A stretch of 53,839 bases of DNA from Oscillospiraceae bacterium. GTDB taxonomy: Bacteria > Bacillota > Clostridia > Oscillospirales > Ruminococcaceae. A model generated the notes under the pieces. That model ran no database searches, was not told the origin of the DNA, and saw nothing but the letters and a program-made list of their open reading frames with translations. Of this stretch, positions 18,437-28,250 are shown one piece after another. Location: assembly GCA_009777835.1 (NCBI GenBank), contig WRKZ01000005.1:1-53839 (forward strand), read 5' to 3'. Positions within the stretch are counted from its first letter, which is position 1. Every line of letters begins with the position of its first letter. The translations under genes and the position numbers were made by a program.

Positions 18437-20341
18437 ATGTTAAACACAAACTTTTCCAAAAACTCTAAATCTAAAAAGGATTCGTGCTGTGATTTAGTCC
18501 ATCTGAACTACGACAAGTGCGTAGGTTGTAATCGATGTATTGCCGAGTGTCCCGTAAGTCTCGCCAATCGCGAGAGTAAGAGTGAGGACGGTAAGCTCGT
18601 AGTCGATGTAAGGTCGGAATACTGTATCGACTGCGGGCAGTGCATCAAATGCTGTTTTAAAGATGCACGAAAATACGTTGACGATACGCAGGAATTCATG
18701 GAGGCGTTGACTTCCGGGAGGAAAATTTCAATTGTTTTCGCACCTGCGTTCAAAACCAACTATCCCCAATGGAAACGGTACCTGGGATTCTTCAAGAAAT
18801 TCAACATCGGAAAAATCTATGATGTGTCTTTCGGGGCAGAAATAACCTCCTGGGCGTACTTAAAATTCATCAAGGAATCCGGGCAAAGCGGATGGATTTC
18901 CCAACCCTGCCCGGTAATAGTCAATCTGATTGAGAAATACACACCGGAGCTTTTGCCAAAGCTGATTCCCATACACAGTCCTGCAAGCTGTACGGCAGTC
19001 TATATGCGGGAGTACATGAATATCAGCGACGACATCGTATTCCTGTCGCCTTGTTTCGGGAAAAAGTCGGAATTTATCCGTCACGGTTTAATCAAATATA
19101 ACGTGACCTTCAAATCTCTCGCGAAATATTTCGACAAGAACAAAATCGATTATTTAAGCGCACCGGAAGTTAATCCCGACAGTCCCCCCGGGGAATTGGG
19201 AAGTTTCTATCCGTCGCCCGGTGGTCTGCGTGAAAACGTTGAATTCCACACCGGCAGAACAGCATGGGTTCGACAGGTCGAAGGCAGCGATATGCTCTAC
19301 GATTACTTCACTAAGTACAGTGAGCGGGTAAAAAGCAGAAAACCGCTACCCCTTTTAGTCGATGCGCTGAACTGTCTCCACGGGTGTAACGGCGGGACGG
19401 GAATCGACAAACGAATCGACTCTGACGATGTAGAGTATGAAGTCCACAACATACGGAAAACGGCGGCGCAAAATCGTGCGAATAAGCCTAAGAACTACAA
19501 GCATTTCGTCGAATTCGATAAAAAGCTAAACCTGAGTGATTTCAAATGCGGTTATTCCGAACAGAAACTCGACATAAAGCCGTTACCGCGCTACCAAGTC
19601 GAAGCGTGTTACGCAAAACTGCTTAAAGAAACCAAAGCCGAGCGTGAGATTGACTGTCAATGCTGCGGGTATGACACCTGCTACGAAATGGCGGAAATGA
19701 TTGCCCGCGGTGTGAACGTCGAGCATAATTGCGTGTATTATCTCAAGAAGCTGGCAGAGAACGACAACCTCAAACTTTCCTCGTTGGAGGACATACGAGT
19801 TCAACGTGAACACGCACTCAACGATGGCGTAAAAGGGATTGCGGAGTCGATTATTCTGCTTAAGTCAAACAGCGAAAAGCAGGCACAGGCGGTGGAAGTC
19901 ACCCTGGCGGAGGTTGAGCGAATTGCGGTCGAAGCCGGGGCGTTAAGCAAGATTATTGCGGAAATCGGTAACGATATGAAGCGGTATCTGCACCTGACTA
20001 ATGACATTGTAAACGTATCGGAGCAGACGAACCTACTTAGCCTTAATGCCAGTGTCGAGGCTGCACGTGCAGGTCAACACGGAAAAGGATTCGCCGTGGT
20101 TGCGGCAGAAGTGCGAACCCTCGCACAGAAAGCCAAACGCTCGGCAACAGGTTCAACCGAAATAAATGAGTCGGTCCAACCGCTTTTGAAGCAGATGACC
20201 GACATCAGTGAATCTTTCTTGAGGGTGGTTGAAAACCTCAAACTCAACATGGATGAAATTTCGAGTGAGGTGCTAATCAACGTTCAGCAAGCCGACGAAA
20301 TTCAGAAATTATCCGAAAGAATCGTAAACGACAACGGCTGA
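18437..20341 (+). CDS. Soluble FeFe-hydrogenase-like sensor: 2x4Fe-4S, H-cluster-like domain, 4Fe-4S domain, MCP signal domain
   Basis: [12 protein letters not shown] and [12 protein letters not shown]-cluster-like loops [38 protein letters not shown]...NC; C-terminal [45 protein letters not shown] before ATG at 18437. Confidence 0.9.
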   Translation: MLNTNFSKNSKSKKDSCCDLVHLNYDKCVGCNRCIAECPVSLANRESKSEDGKLVVDVRSEYCIDCGQCIKCCFKDARKYVDDTQEFMEALTSGRKISIVFAPAFKTNYPQWKRYLGFFKKFNIGKIYDVSFGAEITSWAYLKFIKESGQSGWISQPCPVIVNLIEKYTPELLPKLIPIHSPASCTAVYMREYMNISDDIVFLSPCFGKKSEFIRHGLIKYNVTFKSLAKYFDKNKIDYLSAPEVNPDSPPGELGSFYPSPGGLRENVEFHTGRTAWVRQVEGSDMLYDYFTKYSERVKSRKPLPLLVDALNCLHGCNGGTGIDKRIDSDDVEYEVHNIRKTAAQNRANKPKNYKHFVEFDKKLNLSDFKCGYSEQKLDIKPLPRYQVEACYAKLLKETKAEREIDCQCCGYDTCYEMAEMIARGVNVEHNCVYYLKKLAENDNLKLSSLEDIRVQREHALNDGVKGIAESIILLKSNSEKQAQAVEVTLAEVERIAVEAGALSKIIAEIGNDMKRYLHLTNDIVNVSEQTNLLSLNASVEAARAGQHGKGFAVVAAEVRTLAQKAKRSATGSTEINESVQPLLKQMTDISESFLRVVENLKLNMDEISSEVLINVQQADEIQKLSERIVNDNG

Positions 20342-20856
20342 ATCGAATTCGGCGGCTCGGCATAACAAGCCACGAAGAGGTTTCCGTGCCTGTGAACAAG
20401 TTCGGGCGGGAACACGGTCGTGTCGATACCCTTGAATCCTTGTGAAAATCCCTTTCCGGTGAATTTCGCAAACGCCTCCTTCAAAACCCAGATACGTGTG
20501 AAGTCGGCTTCGGTTTTGATTAGGCTTATTTCATCAGCACAACAGACCCGCTCTATCAGGGCGGGTCTTGTTTTTCGTGTTTGTTGAATGTTTTGAATAT
20601 CAACGCCGATTTCCCGACGTGCGACCGCACACGCTATTCCGTACTTACAGTGGGAATAACTGAAGCATATACCCGGATTAATCGGCTCTTGTTTAGCGAA
20701 ATACGGCTTACCGTGTTCCCCGTAAACAAATTCACCGAAATCGCTGCGCTTAACCCCGAAATCCCGCATGAGTGCGTAGTCGAGTAAGCCGAGCACGGCT
20801 TCCCGCTGTTTTGACTTATCACCGGGAATTTCCGAAGCAGTGAAATAGACGTTCAT
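20302..20856 (-). CDS. 4'-phosphopantetheinyl transferase (Sfp-type)
   Basis: [23 protein letters not shown] and [17 protein letters not shown] motifs. Confidence 0.9.
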   Translation of the reverse strand: MNVYFTASEIPGDKSKQREAVLGLLDYALMRDFGVKRSDFGEFVYGEHGKPYFAKQEPINPGICFSYSHCKYGIACAVARREIGVDIQNIQQTRKTRPALIERVCCADEISLIKTEADFTRIWVLKEAFAKFTGKGFSQGFKGIDTTVFPPELVHRHGNLFVACYAEPPNSIQPLSFTILSDNF

Positions 20857-21746
20857 TCGTTTTCTTCCCCCGAACCGTCCTTGACAAATTCGATTCTTGC
20901 GGTGTCGGCAGGTACATAAATGTAATCACTCACCCTGAATCGTTCACCTTCCGATACACTGCCGGATAAGGTTCCCGTTGTCATGATAAATCCGTCACTG
21001 TCGTAACACTTGACCTCAACCCGCAGAGAATCGCTACCCTCCACCACACCGATTATTTCAAAGGTGAGCCTTGTATTGGTTGTGCGTTCTTCGACTTCTG
21101 TAATTCTAATCGATTCGATTGCAGTAAACCTACGTATCTCGCCGCTGTAATTATACAATTCGGTGATTGTAAAAGGCTCATTTATATACCCGATTTTCGG
21201 GCGGTTTTCTTGCGTTCGCTCTTCCCGATTATTCGGCTCTTCCCAATATCTTTCATTATGTGGATTTGAATTTAAGCTTTCACGATAAGAAAAAATCAAA
21301 GCAACCGAAATTGTCAATATAACCGAAGCAATTGAAATCGCAATCAAGGCGGTAACAGCTTTATTCCCTTTACCGAATACAGTAGTGATTCTCACCGACT
21401 TCTTGTTCTCGACCCTTATGCCGTTAGAATTAATCCTGTAATCGCCGCCGGAGCAGAAAGTACGGAACGTGAGCTTGCCTGCCGCCATCATAGCTGACCA
21501 TGCGTACGTAACCTCATACTGTGTATTTCGCTTGACCGTGAGTTTCGCAGACACCACACCGATTTCGTTACCGGCATAAGGAATCGATGCACGTATATTA
21601 TAGACTCCCTCTTCAAATTGCATGGCGACCGATTCACCCCCGACAAGCATGAACGGTTCTCTGCCGTCCACCGCCACCTGAACCGAACCCGGCATTGTCG
21701 TTCCCACTCCGTTAAAGCTGAAAGTTACGTTGTTTGTTCCGTTCAT
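20853..21746 (-). CDS. Uncharacterised single-TM protein
   Basis: Continuous ORF with one TM segment; ATG at 21746 overlaps the preceding TGA (ATGA). Confidence 0.6.
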   Translation of the reverse strand: MNGTNNVTFSFNGVGTTMPGSVQVAVDGREPFMLVGGESVAMQFEEGVYNIRASIPYAGNEIGVVSAKLTVKRNTQYEVTYAWSAMMAAGKLTFRTFCSGGDYRINSNGIRVENKKSVRITTVFGKGNKAVTALIAISIASVILTISVALIFSYRESLNSNPHNERYWEEPNNREERTQENRPKIGYINEPFTITELYNYSGEIRRFTAIESIRITEVEERTTNTRLTFEIIGVVEGSDSLRVEVKCYDSDGFIMTTGTLSGSVSEGERFRVSDYIYVPADTARIEFVKDGSGEENE

Positions 21747-22918
21747 TCCAAGACCTCCATTGCCATCAGGCACATTCTTCCGTTGTGATACGGGCATTTC
21801 CAATCGCCGACGATTGGCAGTTCAACCATTTTGCCTTTTTTCTCATCGAAAGTCTCTGTAACGGGATTCTCATTCTCGTCAAGTTCATTGAACCACTCCC
21901 CGCCCTCACGCTTGTCGATTACATGGGATTTAATATACCCCCACAGACCTTCCGCCCTCTCGAAATACTTCTGCTCTCCCGTTCGTCGAAAAGCATCGAG
22001 AAAACCTACCACACCTTCGGCTTGCGGCCACCATGCCCTCCTTTTATTCACAACCCCGCCGACTTCTTCATAATACAGCGCACCACCGGTCGAAAAGGCA
22101 ACTTCATCCGCTTTTTTATACAACGACTCGTTCATGACGCGAATTTTCGCCGTCAAATCAAGGTCGAACAAATCACCAAATGTGTCCAACGTTCGCCCGA
22201 TTAGCCATGCCGCCTCAACATAATGCCCATACATCCGCTTATCTCCGACCACATTCATGTTTTCGTCAAAGACTTCATAAAGGCAACCCTCATCTTTGTT
22301 ATAAATCTTATCGTAGATAATCCGCAGGATTTCCTCGGTGCATTTTGCAATGTGTGCCTTCAACGATAACGATTCTGTCACACGATAAAACTCGGTATAC
22401 GATTCCACCAAATGCAGAATGTATCCCGCAGTCTTGTTTTCGGAACGCGAACACCAATTTTGCGCATAGGTCTCGTAATAACCCTTGACTTCGACTTTGC
22501 GGAAAAGCTCCAACACCAACTCAAACGCGGCAGAATCACCCGATGCGGCGTAATAACTCGACATTGCGTATATGAAGAACGCATAACTATACCCGCTCTT
22601 CTCATAAGGGGAAAGGCTTTTTCCCGTGGCGGTGACGTTCGTGAAGACACCTCCCCACTCTTTATCCCAAAAGTGCTTCACAATGAAATCGTAACAGTGT
22701 TTCGCTGTTTTGAGGTGTTTTTCGTCCCCCAAAATAAGATAGCAGTTGGAATAAAACCACAGAATCCGCAAATGCAGGACTGCCCCTTTATCAGCGGTCT
22801 TGTCGGGCTTTAAGTCGTTTCCCACATACCCGTAGAATCCCCCGTTTTCACGGTCAACGAGGGAATCCCAGAAGGGTATAATGTGTTCGTTCAGATGATT
22901 TATTATTTCGTTTTTCAT
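21743..22918 (-). CDS. N-acylglucosamine 2-epimerase / cellobiose 2-epimerase family protein
   Basis: IIPFWDSLVDRENGGFYGYVGNDL, KWWGGVFTNV-like and WWPQAEGVVGFLDA motifs of the AGE family; start refined to MKNEIINHL at 22918. Confidence 0.9.
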   Translation of the reverse strand: MKNEIINHLNEHIIPFWDSLVDRENGGFYGYVGNDLKPDKTADKGAVLHLRILWFYSNCYLILGDEKHLKTAKHCYDFIVKHFWDKEWGGVFTNVTATGKSLSPYEKSGYSYAFFIYAMSSYYAASGDSAAFELVLELFRKVEVKGYYETYAQNWCSRSENKTAGYILHLVESYTEFYRVTESLSLKAHIAKCTEEILRIIYDKIYNKDEGCLYEVFDENMNVVGDKRMYGHYVEAAWLIGRTLDTFGDLFDLDLTAKIRVMNESLYKKADEVAFSTGGALYYEEVGGVVNKRRAWWPQAEGVVGFLDAFRRTGEQKYFERAEGLWGYIKSHVIDKREGGEWFNELDENENPVTETFDEKKGKMVELPIVGDWKCPYHNGRMCLMAMEVLE

Positions 22919-22975
22919 GTCTATAACCATTTCCTTACTGCACACAAAAGTACAATGAATATCCTATTAGATATT

Positions 22976-23015
22976 ATTAAACCGCAACAAATGTCTTGAC
23001 ATTTGGCGGTTTAAT
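22976..23015. repeat. Long hairpin, terminator-like
   Basis: ATTAAACCGC-AA-CAAATGTC-TT-GACATTTG-GCGGTTTAAT: 18 paired positions with one AA bulge. Confidence 0.85.
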
Positions 23016-23024
23016 TCGACGGAT

Positions 23025-23112
23025 GCGTCGGTTGCCCCGGAGGGGCGAGACGCAGGGCAATTTGAACTGGAAAAGTCCTAATCGGGCTTTGCCCGATTAG
23101 ACAAGACTTTTC
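23025..23112. repeat. Two consecutive two-tier hairpins
   Basis: GCGTC-GGTT-GCCCC-GGA-GGGGC-GA-GACGC (23025-23053) and GAAAAGTC-CTAATCGGGC-TTT-GCCCGATTAG-ACAA-GACTTTTC (23070-23112). Confidence 0.8.
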
Positions 23113-23122
23113 GAGCGGAGTA

Positions 23123-24433
23123 TTATTGCTCCGCAAAAATCCGATTCATGACCAGCCCGGTGGTCAGCTTCGGGTAAAAGTAGGTTGACTTCTGAGGCAT
23201 TTTCCCGCCCGCTAAAGCCACGTCCTTGATTTCGCCGACTTTTGTACCGTTAAGCAGGAACGCACAATTCGCCGTGCCGTTGTCAACCGCGGCGATTGCA
23301 TCCTCTTCGAGTTTGATATACGTCAGATTCGTCTGTGCCGCCATATTCGCCTTGTCAATACCGAGTAAGCGTTCTAACACAAGCGAATGAAGTACACTCA
23401 CATCAAGTTGTCGAAGGCTGATATCTTCGTTAGGCAGGAGTGAGTCCATGACAGCTATATCTTTCAAGGTCATCAACGTATATTTACCGCCCACATACAG
23501 GACGAATGCCTTCTTGCCGTTTTTACACGCCGCCGCTGATTGGGAAACGCTTTCTTCTCTGCTCAGACCTTCGGTAATGTCGAAGTATTCGCCCGATTTC
23601 GCGATGATTTCACTGTAATCGAATCCCGGTAAATCCCGAACGATTCGGTGGGTGGGCAGAACGATTAATCCGGGATTCTCCATGTTAACCAACATCATGG
23701 GTACGTAAGCCGAAGTCCCGATTTCCGACTTATCGGAAACCGAATTGCGATAGTTCAACGCCGTTTCGTAGCGGTGATGTCCGTCTGCTATGAAGACCTG
23801 CTTGTCTTTCATTAATTCGGCGATTTTCGCGATTGTCGCCTGCCCTCCGACCCCATCGATTCTCCACAGTTTGTGGGTAACTCCGTCTTTATCTGTAAAT
23901 TCCGACAACGGTGAACCGTCAGTCGCTTTGTGGAGAGTATCAAGAACGGCATTATCGTCGTCCATATACAAAGAGTAAATCTGGCTGAAATTAGCCCCGG
24001 TTGCCGTCATAAGATTGAATCGGTCGGTTTTCGCCTTTGAAAGCGTTTCTTCGTGCGGTAAGACAATCCCTTTCGAGAATTCTTCCAGTTTAACTAACCC
24101 GACGAATCCTTTTGCTGCGTAATTCGCACCCTCAAAATCGAACGAAAATTCATAAACGTAGAGACTCTCGTCTCCATCGTCAGCTAAAATGCCCGAATTC
24201 ACCCAATCACGAAGGATTTTGCCGGCTTCTTTGTACGATTCCATGTCTTCGTTCTCGGCACCATCTTTGTAGGAACGCGGAAGCTCCAACCGGATAATGT
24301 TGTATTGATTTTGTTTGAGCAAATCCTGCCGTTCACTCTCACTGATTATGTCGTATGGGGGACAGCATAATTCGTTTAATTTACCTGCGGTTTCTGCGTA
24401 GCGAAGTCCTTTGAATCCTCTGATTTCAGCCAT
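23123..24433 (-). CDS. DUF1015 family protein
   Basis: MAEIRGFKGLRY, CCPPYDIIS, FIADGHHRYETALNYR motifs. Confidence 0.93.
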   Translation of the reverse strand: MAEIRGFKGLRYAETAGKLNELCCPPYDIISESERQDLLKQNQYNIIRLELPRSYKDGAENEDMESYKEAGKILRDWVNSGILADDGDESLYVYEFSFDFEGANYAAKGFVGLVKLEEFSKGIVLPHEETLSKAKTDRFNLMTATGANFSQIYSLYMDDDNAVLDTLHKATDGSPLSEFTDKDGVTHKLWRIDGVGGQATIAKIAELMKDKQVFIADGHHRYETALNYRNSVSDKSEIGTSAYVPMMLVNMENPGLIVLPTHRIVRDLPGFDYSEIIAKSGEYFDITEGLSREESVSQSAAACKNGKKAFVLYVGGKYTLMTLKDIAVMDSLLPNEDISLRQLDVSVLHSLVLERLLGIDKANMAAQTNLTYIKLEEDAIAAVDNGTANCAFLLNGTKVGEIKDVALAGGKMPQKSTYFYPKLTTGLVMNRIFAEQ

Positions 24434-24491
24434 GATTTTTTTCTCACTTTCGGTTGTAATAATATTTTTTGCTCATTATAACATACTACTG

Positions 24492-24520
24492 TTGAAAAAT
24501 CAAGAGCAGTATGCTATAAT
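24492..24520 (+). promoter_or_regulatory. Sigma-A type promoter for mutS2 with palindromic -10 region
   Basis: TTGAAA (24492-24497), 17-nt spacer, TATAAT (24515-24520) inside ATGCTAT-A-ATAGCAT. Confidence 0.75.
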
Positions 24521-24528
24521 AGCATATT

Positions 24529-26967
24529 ATGAATAGATGTCACAAAAAATTAGAACTCGATAAAATTCTGCTGCTGTTAGCCGATGAAGCGTACAGCGAC
24601 GCTTGCCGCGAAAGAATCGGCAGGTTGAATCCGCTGGATGAACCGTCTGAGGTTGCCGATGAACTGAACAAGACGGGAGATGCGTTTCGCTTATCCGCAA
24701 AACTCGGCACCCCTCGGTTCTCCAATATAAAAGAACCCGGCGAATCGGTGAAACGAGCATCTCAAGGGGGGAGTCTGTCACTGCGCGAACTCCTGGACAT
24801 TGCAGCGGTTCTCCGCGAAATACACCTTCTCATAAGTTGGCGAAAACAATCCGAAGAGGACAACAGCCTTTCTTATCTGTTCAGTCAGCTTTTTCCGAAT
24901 AAAGAACTGCTTGAACGAATCGAAACATCAATCATAGCGGAGGATGAACTGGCAGACTCGGCAAGCCCGGAGCTCTTTCGGATTCGACGCAGTCTCGAAA
25001 AGCAAAGCTTGTTAATCCGCGAACGTCTCGACAAGCTGATTCGCAATGCCGACAACAAGAAATATCTTCAAGAGAGCCTGGTCACTCAGCGGGACGGGCG
25101 ATTTGTCATTCCCGTCAAAGTCGAACACAAGAACGAAATCCCGGGATTAGTCCACGACACATCGGGTTCGGGGGCGACGCTTTTTGTCGAACCGATGGGG
25201 GTTGTCGAAGCCAACAACGAAATCCGGGTACTGAAATCACGCGAGAAGGACGAAATCGAGCGAATAATAGCCGAACTGTCGGCGTTAGCAGGCGGATTCG
25301 CCGAAGAACTTAACGACGGATTCAACGCTTGTATCCGCCTGGAACTCTGCTTCGCTAAAGCGAACCTCGGTGCGAGAATGAAGGGGGTTATCCCCGAATT
25401 AACCGCAACCCCCGCCATCGACCTTCGAAAAGCCCGCCACCCGCTTATTTCCGCCGAAAAAGTCGTACCAATCGACATAACTGCGGGGGACTGTCAACCA
25501 TTAACCGTCAATCGCCAACTGGTCATAACCGGACCGAACACCGGCGGGAAAACAGTGGCAATCAAGACGGCGGGATTACTCACGCTGATGGCACGATGCG
25601 GGCTAATGCTCCCTGTGGCAGACGGCTCACGAATCGGGATTTTCGGTAACGTTTTCGCAGATATAGGTGACGAACAGAGCATAGAGCAGAGCCTTTCCAC
25701 GTTTTCATCTCATATGAACAATATCGTGAGAATCACCGGCGAAGTCAAGGCGGGAGACCTGGTTCTGTTGGACGAGTTGGGTTCGGGTACCGACCCTTCG
25801 GAAGGCGGCGCATTGGCGGTGGCGATTCTCGACAGTCTCAAAGAGAAGGGCTGTCTTGTTATAGCAACCACGCATTATCAGGAAGTGAAAATCTACGCCC
25901 TCGAAACAGATGGGGTGGAAAATGCCTCCTGCGAATTCGACATTGCCACGCTTCGACCGACCTATCGGCTGATTACCGGCACACCGGGTAAATCTAACGC
26001 CCTGGCGATTGCCAAACGTCTCGGCTTAAGTGACGAGATTATCGCAAAAGCATCGGGACTTGTCAGCAGTGAAAATAAGCGGTTCGATGATATAATTCGC
26101 AAGCTTGAGGATTCACGGGTTGAAGTCGAGGCACTAAAGAAGAAAGTCACTCAAAATGAGCGAGATTCACGCGAGATGGCGGCTAAACTTGAAAATGAGC
26201 GTAAGACGCTCGCCGCACTTCGCGAAAAAGAATTGACTAATGCACGGCAGCGCAGTCTTTCCATTATAGAAGGGGTCAGGCAAAGCGCGGATTCAATTCT
26301 GGAGGAATTGGAGGAGCTTAAACGAAGTAAGGACAAGTCCGACTTCTCGGAAAAAGTTAGGGGAATTCGTTCAAAGGTTAATACCTCGCTTAATCGATTG
26401 CATGATGAGGCTAATCCAATCGAAAAAAACGACAAAAACGAAAACTATAAACTCCCGCGTGCTCTGAAAAAATTCGATACCGTGCTTTTGGTCGATATGG
26501 ACAAGAAAGGAAGTCTGATTTCCCTGCCGGATTCTTCCGGGAATTGTCTGGTGCAGGTCGGGATAGTCAAAACCAAAACAAATGTAACGAACCTGCGGTT
26601 GGTAACGGTCAAAGACGAAGAACGGGTTTCACTTAACGGGAAGCCGATTTCAAAACAGAATCACGGTTTTTCATCGGTCAAAGCTCACCCTCACGAACAT
26701 CATGCCCATTCGGGAAGAAGTTCAAGCCTGCTGGAAGTGGATATTCGCGGGATGAGCAGTGATGAAGGGATTTCAACGGTAGATGTATTCTTGGACTCCT
26801 GCGTTATGAATCACATTCAAACGGTAACGGTTATTCACGGAAAAGGTACCGGGATTCTGAGACAGGCGGTTCACGCTTATCTTAAATTGAATCGGCAGGT
26901 GAAAGAATTCCGCACCGGCAAATACGGCGAAGGCGAAGACGGGGTGACAATCGTGACTTTGCGGTAA
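24529..26967 (+). CDS. mutS2: MutS2 (MutS-type ATPase with C-terminal Smr domain)
   Basis: ITGPNTGGKTVAIKT, LLDELGSGTDPSEGGALA, ATTHYQEVK; Smr LEVDIRGMSSDEG and VIHGKGTGILRQAV. Confidence 0.97.
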   Translation: MNRCHKKLELDKILLLLADEAYSDACRERIGRLNPLDEPSEVADELNKTGDAFRLSAKLGTPRFSNIKEPGESVKRASQGGSLSLRELLDIAAVLREIHLLISWRKQSEEDNSLSYLFSQLFPNKELLERIETSIIAEDELADSASPELFRIRRSLEKQSLLIRERLDKLIRNADNKKYLQESLVTQRDGRFVIPVKVEHKNEIPGLVHDTSGSGATLFVEPMGVVEANNEIRVLKSREKDEIERIIAELSALAGGFAEELNDGFNACIRLELCFAKANLGARMKGVIPELTATPAIDLRKARHPLISAEKVVPIDITAGDCQPLTVNRQLVITGPNTGGKTVAIKTAGLLTLMARCGLMLPVADGSRIGIFGNVFADIGDEQSIEQSLSTFSSHMNNIVRITGEVKAGDLVLLDELGSGTDPSEGGALAVAILDSLKEKGCLVIATTHYQEVKIYALETDGVENASCEFDIATLRPTYRLITGTPGKSNALAIAKRLGLSDEIIAKASGLVSSENKRFDDIIRKLEDSRVEVEALKKKVTQNERDSREMAAKLENERKTLAALREKELTNARQRSLSIIEGVRQSADSILEELEELKRSKDKSDFSEKVRGIRSKVNTSLNRLHDEANPIEKNDKNENYKLPRALKKFDTVLLVDMDKKGSLISLPDSSGNCLVQVGIVKTKTNVTNLRLVTVKDEERVSLNGKPISKQNHGFSSVKAHPHEHHAHSGRSSSLLEVDIRGMSSDEGISTVDVFLDSCVMNHIQTVTVIHGKGTGILRQAVHAYLKLNRQVKEFRTGKYGEGEDGVTIVTLR

Positions 26968-26999
26968 AAAAATCTAAAATATGAAAGGAGAACAGCAAT

Positions 27000-28250
27000 T
27001 TGGATTTCAGCCACGAACTCCTTGAAAAAGCGGCTCAAGCAGAAGAAATGTGCAGGGACGCGTTCAAGAGTTTTGACGAGAACGCACGTTACAACGGCGA
27101 GAAAGTCTTGCGTGCGTTCATAAACGGGCGGGTATCGGAAAATCATCTCCAAGGGAGCAACGGATACGGATACGGCGACGAAGGTCGGGACACACTCGAC
27201 AGGATTTTCGCCGAGTCATTAGGGGCAGAAAGTGCGTTGGTACGTCACAACTTCATAAATGGGACACACGCGATTACCGTCGCACTTTTCGGAATTTTGC
27301 GTACCGGCGACCGTCTCGTCTCGGTCACGGGCAAACCGTATGACACACTCCACAGTGTAATCGAAGGAGATTCCGGCGGTTCATTAAAAGAATACGGCAT
27401 ACAGTACAGCCAAGTAGAATTACTGCCTGATTCTTCACCGGATTTTGAAGCGATTCGTCGAGAATGTAGGGTGCATAAAAACGTTAAAGCAGTATTCATT
27501 CAGCGTTCACGGGGGTATTCGTTGCGAAAACCGCTGACGGTAACTCAAATAGGTGAGATTGCGGCAACCGTACGCGAAGTCAACCCCAAAGCCGCAATCA
27601 TAGTCGATAACTGTTACGGTGAATTCTGCGAGAAAAGTGAACCTACATCGGCGGACGTTGATTTAATCGTGGGCAGTCTGATTAAGAATCCCGGAGGAGG
27701 AATCGCCGAAACCGGAGGATACATCGCCGGGAAGCGCGATTTAGTCGAGCTCTGTGCGCAACGTCTGACCGTACCGGGAATCGGTTCGGAAGCGGGGTGT
27801 TCGCTTAATCAGAATCGCGGAATGTACATGGGGTTGTTCCGCGCACCCGAAACGGTTGCGGGCGCACTAAAGACTTCTGCGTTTGCGGCGGCATTGTTTG
27901 AGCTGTTGGAGTTCGACTGTTTTCCGCGGTACAACGAATACAGAACCGACATAATCGTTGCCGTAAACCTCACCAATGAACAGCGGATTCGCGCTTTCTG
28001 CGAAGGAATTCAGGCGGCAAGTCCGGTGGATTCATTCGTTACACCGGTTCCGTGGGAAATGCCGGGGTACGGACACCAAGTCATCATGGCGGCGGGGGCG
28101 TTCACGGCGGGGGCTTCAATCGAACTCAGTGCCGACGCGCCTATTCGAGAGCCGTACACAGTGTTCCTGCAAGGAGGACTGACATTTACCGCAGGCAGAG
28201 CGGGAGTGCTTTCTGCGGCGCAAAAACTTATTCTATTAGGAGATGATTGA
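27000..28250 (+). CDS. Methionine gamma-lyase family protein (YnbB / 'aluminum resistance protein')
   Basis: NHLQGSNGYGYGDEGRDTLDRIFA, VRHNFINGTHAI, VDNCYGEFCE, SLIKNPGGGIAETGGYIAG. TTG start. Confidence 0.9.
   Translation: MDFSHELLEKAAQAEEMCRDAFKSFDENARYNGEKVLRAFINGRVSENHLQGSNGYGYGDEGRDTLDRIFAESLGAESALVRHNFINGTHAITVALFGILRTGDRLVSVTGKPYDTLHSVIEGDSGGSLKEYGIQYSQVELLPDSSPDFEAIRRECRVHKNVKAVFIQRSRGYSLRKPLTVTQIGEIAATVREVNPKAAIIVDNCYGEFCEKSEPTSADVDLIVGSLIKNPGGGIAETGGYIAGKRDLVELCAQRLTVPGIGSEAGCSLNQNRGMYMGLFRAPETVAGALKTSAFAAALFELLEFDCFPRYNEYRTDIIVAVNLTNEQRIRAFCEGIQAASPVDSFVTPVPWEMPGYGHQVIMAAGAFTAGASIELSADAPIREPYTVFLQGGLTFTAGRAGVLSAAQKLILLGDD

Noticed and set aside
20530-20580. GACCCGC...GCGGGTC-TTGTTTTT segment resembling the AAAACAAGAG element
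   Set aside because: Lies inside the PPTase coding frame ([19 protein letters not shown]) and lacks the CTTGACG linker; similarity is probably coincidental.
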